Below, one piece after another: positions 31,930 through 35,751 of a stretch of 35,751 nt of DNA. The notes beneath the pieces are model-generated. The model made no database searches, was not told where the DNA came from, and saw only the letters and a program-made list of their open reading frames with translations. Positions within the stretch are counted from its first letter, which is position 1; each line of letters begins with the position of its first letter. The translations under genes were made by a program, and so were the position numbers. The stretch lies in the NCBI GenBank assembly GCA_905201895.1, contig CAJKPX010000021.1, positions 1 through 35,751 on the forward strand. The letters run 5' to 3'. The stretch comes from an uncultured Eubacteriales bacterium (lineage in GTDB: Bacteria > Bacillota > Clostridia > Oscillospirales > CAG-272).

Positions 31930-32448
31930 TTATTCCGTAATCTTTTTATACTGGATATTGGTCACTCTGCCGTCGCGGATTGAGAACATCAGCTCGGTGC
32001 CGTTTGCCGTATCGGTATAGATCAATGCAGATGCCGTTTCACGCATTTCACTGCCGTATGCCGCGATCACGTCCGCACGTGCGGAACCGATGGCGATTCC
32101 CTCGGGGGTTGCAACCGAATCGTCGAGCAGCTCGACCGAATAAATGCGCTCGATCGTACCGTCCGGATAGGTCTGGATGCGGAAGCCACCGTAAACGTAA
32201 ACCTTATCGAGCCCGTCAAAGAGACAGGAGGGCGACTCGCTGTACTGCTTGGGCGTGCCAAGTGCATCGAGAACCGTTTGGGCATCCGCGCAGATGCGAA
32301 CTGTGAGGTCTCCCTTGATAAAAACGTAGTTCTTTCCGTCATCCGAGGGCTCGGTGGGCGTGCAAGAGGCAAGCATGAGCGTGCCACAGAGCATACAAAG
32401 GATCAAAATTACGCCCGTGAAACGGCGAAGCAAGCTTGTGCAGTTCAT
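31930..32448 (-). CDS. Small lipoprotein of the acyltransferase operon
   Basis: The 172-residue protein has a lipoprotein signal with lipobox LMLASC, so it should be anchored on the outer face of the membrane. Its mature part is about 140 residues, with a repeated-looking pattern (AQTVLDALGTPKQY and GSARADVIAAYGSE) that resembles the BLIP/SmpA-like fold, often used for protein-protein contact. It lies 48 bp after the SGNH-like gene and is the last gene before the terminator. Function is unknown; a link to surface-polymer acylation is inferred from position. Confidence 0.75.
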   Translation of the reverse strand: MNCTSLLRRFTGVILILCMLCGTLMLASCTPTEPSDDGKNYVFIKGDLTVRICADAQTVLDALGTPKQYSESPSCLFDGLDKVYVYGGFRIQTYPDGTIERIYSVELLDDSVATPEGIAIGSARADVIAAYGSEMRETASALIYTDTANGTELMFSIRDGRVTNIQYKKITE

Positions 32449-32496
32449 TTTCGTGATTCCTTTCTCATGTTTTTTGAAGAATTTGCAGGGCGAGTG

Positions 32497-33519
32497 CTAT
32501 TGTCGGTCGCGTTCGGCGAGGTAGACCTCCAGCTTTTCCGCCCAGACGGCAGAAAGCGCGACGTCCCCATGATGTCCCTCGAGCCCGAGCTCGGTGGCAA
32601 GAATTTCACCGAAATAGGAGGTCAGCTTCTCTGCTCCCCACACGTTGAGGTGCGTTCCGCCGTCATAGGTATCGGTGCTCCAATCAATGCCGATCTCCTC
32701 ACAGAGCGGAATAAAATTATAGTAGTGCAGGTCATGATCTTCGGAATAGGCGCAGATCTGCTCGTCCCATTCGTCATACCAATGGTATTTCCAATTGTTG
32801 GTGGGCGCCTTGATCAGCACCAGCTCCACGCCCTTCGCCTCGCAAAGACGGCGCATGGCGTCGAGATAATACATCGAGGTTTCGGGAAGGGTGTAGTCGG
32901 GCAGCGGCGAGGGCATCACGTCCGAATAGCCCGCCTTGACACCTGTTTGCATCAGGTAGCCGTTGTGTGAAACGCGATCGCGGTGGAACAGATATTGCCA
33001 ATCCTCTGCCCCGATCTCCTTCCATCTGCTGTGGTAGCGCAGGATGGGAAAGACGTAGGACACCCAATTCTCCTCGTCGGTCATTGAGGAAAAGACGGCG
33101 CGAAGCTTGGAAAAGGAGAGACGCATGCCATCGAGCGCGATGCGGTTATACGCCTCGTTCTGCGGCTCACCGTATTTGAGCGCGAGCACGTTGAACACCA
33201 CCACGCGCGGCGTTTCGGTTGCGAGCATCTCCTCAAGCAGATAGTAGGAATGCCAGGCAAGCTGTTGAGCGCTCCCTCGGATAAAGGAGGTGATACCGTA
33301 TTCCTCCCAGAGTGTGGGGGGCGTGAAGCCCTCGTAGACCTCACAGTCACCGATAAAAAGGACGTCGTGTGCCCTGCCCGCCTCGGCGTAATACTCCGCG
33401 ATCAGCGCGCCCTCCTTGTTATCGGTCATATATTTCGGTTGCAGGAGTGCCTGCAAAAAGCCGAGCAGAAGCGCGGTGATCAGCAGGACGCATGCACATC
33501 CGATCAGTTTCTTTTTCAT
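32497..33519 (-). CDS. SGNH-hydrolase-like membrane-anchored protein (DltD/AlgX-like partner of MBOAT)
   Basis: The 340-residue protein has one N-terminal membrane anchor (LIGCACVLLITALLLGFL) and an extracytoplasmic SGNH-like domain. The first block is FIGDCEVYEGF (GDCE at 57-60), with Cys where SGNH enzymes have the nucleophile Ser. The last block, DGGTHLN, supplies the Asp and His. It starts 11 bp after the MBOAT gene. In known dlt and alg systems the SGNH partner hands the acyl group to the polymer outside the cell. The Cys substitution is the odd point. AAAGGA lies 7 nt before the ATG. Confidence 0.82.
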   Translation of the reverse strand: MKKKLIGCACVLLITALLLGFLQALLQPKYMTDNKEGALIAEYYAEAGRAHDVLFIGDCEVYEGFTPPTLWEEYGITSFIRGSAQQLAWHSYYLLEEMLATETPRVVVFNVLALKYGEPQNEAYNRIALDGMRLSFSKLRAVFSSMTDEENWVSYVFPILRYHSRWKEIGAEDWQYLFHRDRVSHNGYLMQTGVKAGYSDVMPSPLPDYTLPETSMYYLDAMRRLCEAKGVELVLIKAPTNNWKYHWYDEWDEQICAYSEDHDLHYYNFIPLCEEIGIDWSTDTYDGGTHLNVWGAEKLTSYFGEILATELGLEGHHGDVALSAVWAEKLEVYLAERDRQ

Positions 33520-33530
33520 GTTGAATTCCT

Positions 33531-35147
33531 TTAGAATTGATTATAGATGAACTGTGACGCATCGTATCCGATCCCGTATGCACCAAAGAGCAGGATCACC
33601 ACCGAGGCGGCGCAAATGCAGGCGCAAAAGAGAACGGGACGCGCGGCAATTTTTTGTCGAAGCGGCGTTCCGCCCGCTCCCATCCGACTCACCGCCCACA
33701 TCAGGAGCACCGAGGCACCGAGGAGCAAAAGGTCGGGGAGAGACAGCCCAAACGAGGTAAGTCCTCCGCTCCAAAGCTCATTCCAATTCCACACCGTGAG
33801 CATACTTGCCCACTTTGCGAAGCTTCGCGGCACGTCACGGTAGACATCGAGCGAACGGATCAGACCCATGAGCAAAAAGGTTCGCACCATCTGCCATTTT
33901 TCCCACGGCTTGGATGCCACGAGACGCGGCAGACGCTTGTTGAAACGGTTATAGAGCGGCTGGAGCTCCTGCGAGACCAGAATAACCGCGCAGTTGAGCA
34001 GGCCCCAAACGATAAAATTCCATCCCGCGCCGTGCCAGAGTCCGGTGAGGAACCAGGTTGCGATCGTTGCAAGATAAACGGGGATACGCTTTCCAAGCGA
34101 CTCTCCGAGCTTGGCACGCGACCATTTGGAGAGCCTTTGCATAGGCAGGCAGACCGAGAGCGGATAGAAGATATAATCGGTGAACCAGGTTCCCATCGTG
34201 ATGTGCCAGCGGCGCCAATACTCCTTGGTGGAGCGTGACGAGAAGGGACGGTTGAAGTTTTCAGCAATGCGGATGCCCATCATCTCGCTGACACCGAGCG
34301 TGATGTCAATGCCGCCCGTGAAATCGCCGTAGATCTGCACCGAATAAAGCAGGATCAGGATCAGCACGTAAACGCCGTTAAATTCGGGGGCAGTGCCGAT
34401 CTCCCCCTGTGGGACAACCCGAGCGAGCTCGCGCACGCCGAGCATGGCGGTGTCGGCAACCACCATCTTCTTAAAAAAGCCCCACGTTATGCGGCAAAGC
34501 CCCGAGCGAAACGCCATACCACTGAAGGAATGCGGCGCGAACAGCTCACTCGCAAGTGAATCGAATCGGCTGATGGGACCTTGAATGATCTGCGGAAAGA
34601 ACGAAACGAACAGCGCGAGCTTGGCGGGATTTAGCTCGGCGTGCACCTTTTTGCGGTAGACGTCAATGAGATACCCCATTGACTGGAAGGTGTAGAACGA
34701 AATGCCGAGCGGCAGAAGCAGCGACGGAACCGAGAAGCTCCCTCCTCCCAACGCCACAACGACCGAGCGGATGCTTGAGAGCACAAATCCCGTGTACTTG
34801 AGCACGGCAAGCAAGCCAAAGCCGAGCAAAAGCCCGCAAATCAGAACCCAAAAACGGCGTTTTTTCGCCGCTGCGCGATACGCCTTACGTGCAGATTTTT
34901 CGAGAATGTCGCGGTTTTGGGCAACGTAATCGTCCTCGGCATCTGCCATACGCTGCAGGATGCGCGCGGTGAGGTATGTAACTGCGGTCGTATAGAGCAG
35001 GAACGGAAAAAATTCGGGTCCCGCAAAGAGATAAAAGACGTAGCTCGCCGCCAGAAGCACCCACCATTGCCGCGATTTTGGCATCACGAAATAAAACAGG
35101 AGGGTCAGCGCGGCAAAGAGCAGAAATTGCAAAGACGTGAAATGCAT
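33531..35147 (-). CDS. MBOAT-family membrane O-acyltransferase (DltB/AlgI-like)
   Basis: The 538-residue protein has about eleven to thirteen membrane segments and starts MHFTSLQFLLFAALTLLFYF, a typical DltB/AlgI start. The two conserved histidines are His315 (WRRWHITMGTWF) and the invariant active-site His372 (LTGLWHGAGWNF). FFPQIIQGPISRF and FNRPFSSRST are further family marks. It should pass an acyl group from a cytoplasmic carrier across the membrane to a surface polymer. It starts 7 bp after the stop of the acyl carrier protein gene and 11 bp before the SGNH-like gene, so the four genes form one unit. Confidence 0.95.
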   Translation of the reverse strand: MHFTSLQFLLFAALTLLFYFVMPKSRQWWVLLAASYVFYLFAGPEFFPFLLYTTAVTYLTARILQRMADAEDDYVAQNRDILEKSARKAYRAAAKKRRFWVLICGLLLGFGLLAVLKYTGFVLSSIRSVVVALGGGSFSVPSLLLPLGISFYTFQSMGYLIDVYRKKVHAELNPAKLALFVSFFPQIIQGPISRFDSLASELFAPHSFSGMAFRSGLCRITWGFFKKMVVADTAMLGVRELARVVPQGEIGTAPEFNGVYVLILILLYSVQIYGDFTGGIDITLGVSEMMGIRIAENFNRPFSSRSTKEYWRRWHITMGTWFTDYIFYPLSVCLPMQRLSKWSRAKLGESLGKRIPVYLATIATWFLTGLWHGAGWNFIVWGLLNCAVILVSQELQPLYNRFNKRLPRLVASKPWEKWQMVRTFLLMGLIRSLDVYRDVPRSFAKWASMLTVWNWNELWSGGLTSFGLSLPDLLLLGASVLLMWAVSRMGAGGTPLRQKIAARPVLFCACICAASVVILLFGAYGIGYDASQFIYNQF

Positions 35148-35154
35148 GCCGCGA

Positions 35155-35382
35155 TTATTCCTCGTCGAGACGCTCGATCAGTGCCCAGAGCGCGGCTGCG
35201 CTGGAAAAGTTTTCGGGTACGACCTCCTCGGCGGGAATGCTCACGTCAAAGGTGTTGTTGACCTCTGTGATGAGCGTCACAATATCGAGAGAATCGAGAA
35301 TTCCCTCTCCAATGAGGTCGTCCGCCATATCAAAATCGACCTCGGGATGCATATTTTTCAAAATCGAAAGCAGTTGTTCCAT
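35155..35382 (-). CDS. Acyl carrier protein (DltC-like)
   Basis: The 75-residue acidic protein has the four-helix carrier layout and the phosphopantetheine site GILDSLD with Ser31. It starts at 35382 with AAAGGGG 8 nt upstream. It is the first gene of an operon with the MBOAT and SGNH-like genes, so it probably carries the acyl or aminoacyl group for surface modification and not for fatty acid synthesis. No adenylating (DltA-like) gene accompanies it within the window. Confidence 0.92.
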   Translation of the reverse strand: MEQLLSILKNMHPEVDFDMADDLIGEGILDSLDIVTLITEVNNTFDVSIPAEEVVPENFSSAAALWALIERLDEE

Positions 35383-35435
35383 TGTAAAATCCCCTTTTCT
35401 GAAGCATATCAATTATAAAATGCCATACTACATTT

Positions 35436-35464
35436 ATTATACCTTTTTTTGCAGACCGTGTCAA
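35436..35464 (-). promoter_or_regulatory. Strong promoter for the ACP-MBOAT operon
   Basis: On the minus strand TTGACA (35464-35459), a 17 bp spacer and TATAAT (35441-35436) are perfect consensus, with no TG before the -10. The -10 ends 53 bp before the ACP start. Confidence 0.92.
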
Positions 35465-35507
35465 TGCGAAATTACGAAAAACAGAAAAATATCTCATAAA
35501 ATTCCAG

Positions 35508-35540
35508 CCTTCGGAAAAGCTCTTGAAAGGGGTGTGGGGA
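35508..35540. repeat. 33 bp direct repeat, copy 1
   Basis: It starts CCTTCGGAAAAGCTC and ends GGGGTGTGGGGA. It matches 35719-35751 with a single difference, 211 bp apart. The stretch 35465-35751 contains no gene that I can support. Confidence 0.85.
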
Positions 35541-35634
35541 AAACTTCTATCAGATAGACTTCATTCACGTAACAAGAAAGCCGTTTGCAAAAGTTTTTTC
35601 GCACGATCCCACGGAAAAGTAGCTTTCTCGGGAG

Positions 35635-35663
35635 TGCGTTTTGGGTGGAGGTACCAAAACGCA
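35635..35663. repeat. Perfect 10 bp inverted repeat in the repeat region
   Basis: TGCGTTTTGG (35635-35644) and CCAAAACGCA (35654-35663) flank a 9 nt loop. No T run follows, so it is not an evident terminator. It lies between the two direct repeats. Confidence 0.7.
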
Positions 35664-35718
35664 TACGGTAGCACCGATATCTTGAGCTATCAAGCTCTCT
35701 CTTGACACCTTGATACAC

Positions 35719-35751
35719 CTTCGGGAAAGCTCTTGAAAGGGGTGTGGGGAA
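35719..35751. repeat. 33 bp direct repeat, copy 2 (cut by window end)
   Basis: It matches copy 1 with one mismatch (G for A at 35726). The window ends inside it, so the true repeat may be longer and could be part of a ~211 bp tandem unit or of a dispersed repeat. Confidence 0.85.

Noticed and set aside
35494..35718. Small open frames on both strands in the end repeat region
   Set aside because: They have no ribosome binding site, coincide with repeats and palindromes, and have low-complexity content typical of intergenic repeats.
1..35751. Search for tRNA or rRNA genes, CRISPR arrays, phage or insertion sequence genes, toxin-antitoxin or defence genes
   Set aside because: No cloverleaf, regular short spaced repeats, transposase, integrase or known defence motifs were seen on either strand.

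Overview
The window looks like a chromosomal segment of an uncultured, probably gut-dwelling, Clostridia-type Bacillota. Supporting signs are AGGAGG-type ribosome binding sites, consensus sigma-A promoters, a glmS ribozyme, a CarD-family regulator, a complete V/A-type ATPase operon and a DltB-like membrane O-acyltransferase cluster. GC content is moderate in the genes and low between them. The exact family cannot be read from this sequence. I see no phage, insertion sequence, CRISPR array, tRNA or rRNA gene.

Left part (1-9.2 kb). On the minus strand an amino-sugar operon runs glmM, then a stand-alone left-handed beta-helix acetyltransferase, then a glmS ribozyme, then glmS (cut by the window edge). 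Together these make cell-wall precursor amino sugars, with ribozyme feedback on glmS. Divergent from it is a GTP-type PEP carboxykinase gene, followed by an ADP-ribosylglycohydrolase with an extra C-terminal domain. Between that gene and a convergent iron alcohol dehydrogenase gene lies a ~305 bp palindromic, MITE-like element whose end hairpins are placed to act as terminators. A PHP-domain phosphoesterase gene diverges from the dehydrogenase gene.

Middle part (9.2-22.2 kb). A minus-strand operon encodes a GtrB-type glycosyltransferase, a GT-C-like membrane protein and a zinc-ribbon membrane protein, suggesting decoration of a surface glycan. A plus-strand operon encodes an MBL hydrolase, an atypical glutamyl-tRNA synthetase and a glutaminyl-tRNA synthetase. 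A minus-strand operon encodes release factor 3, a ComEC-like MBL lipoprotein and a large unrecognised TIM-barrel-like protein. A CarD-family regulator stands alone.

Right part (22.2-35.75 kb). A nine-gene V/A-type ATPase operon (G/H-I-K-E-C-F-A-B-D) carries all the sodium-binding residues of the Enterococcus hirae rotor in its K subunit. Next come a small uncharacterised gene whose ribosome binding site lies in a hairpin, and an operon of acyl carrier protein, MBOAT acyltransferase, SGNH-like protein with Cys in the nucleophile position, and a lipoprotein. This last set resembles a dlt-type surface acylation system, but no activating enzyme is present in the window. The last ~240 bp are a non-coding repeat region with a 33 bp direct repeat cut by the window end.

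Eleven promoters were located by eye. All have 17 bp spacers and nine carry an extended -10 (TGn) element.
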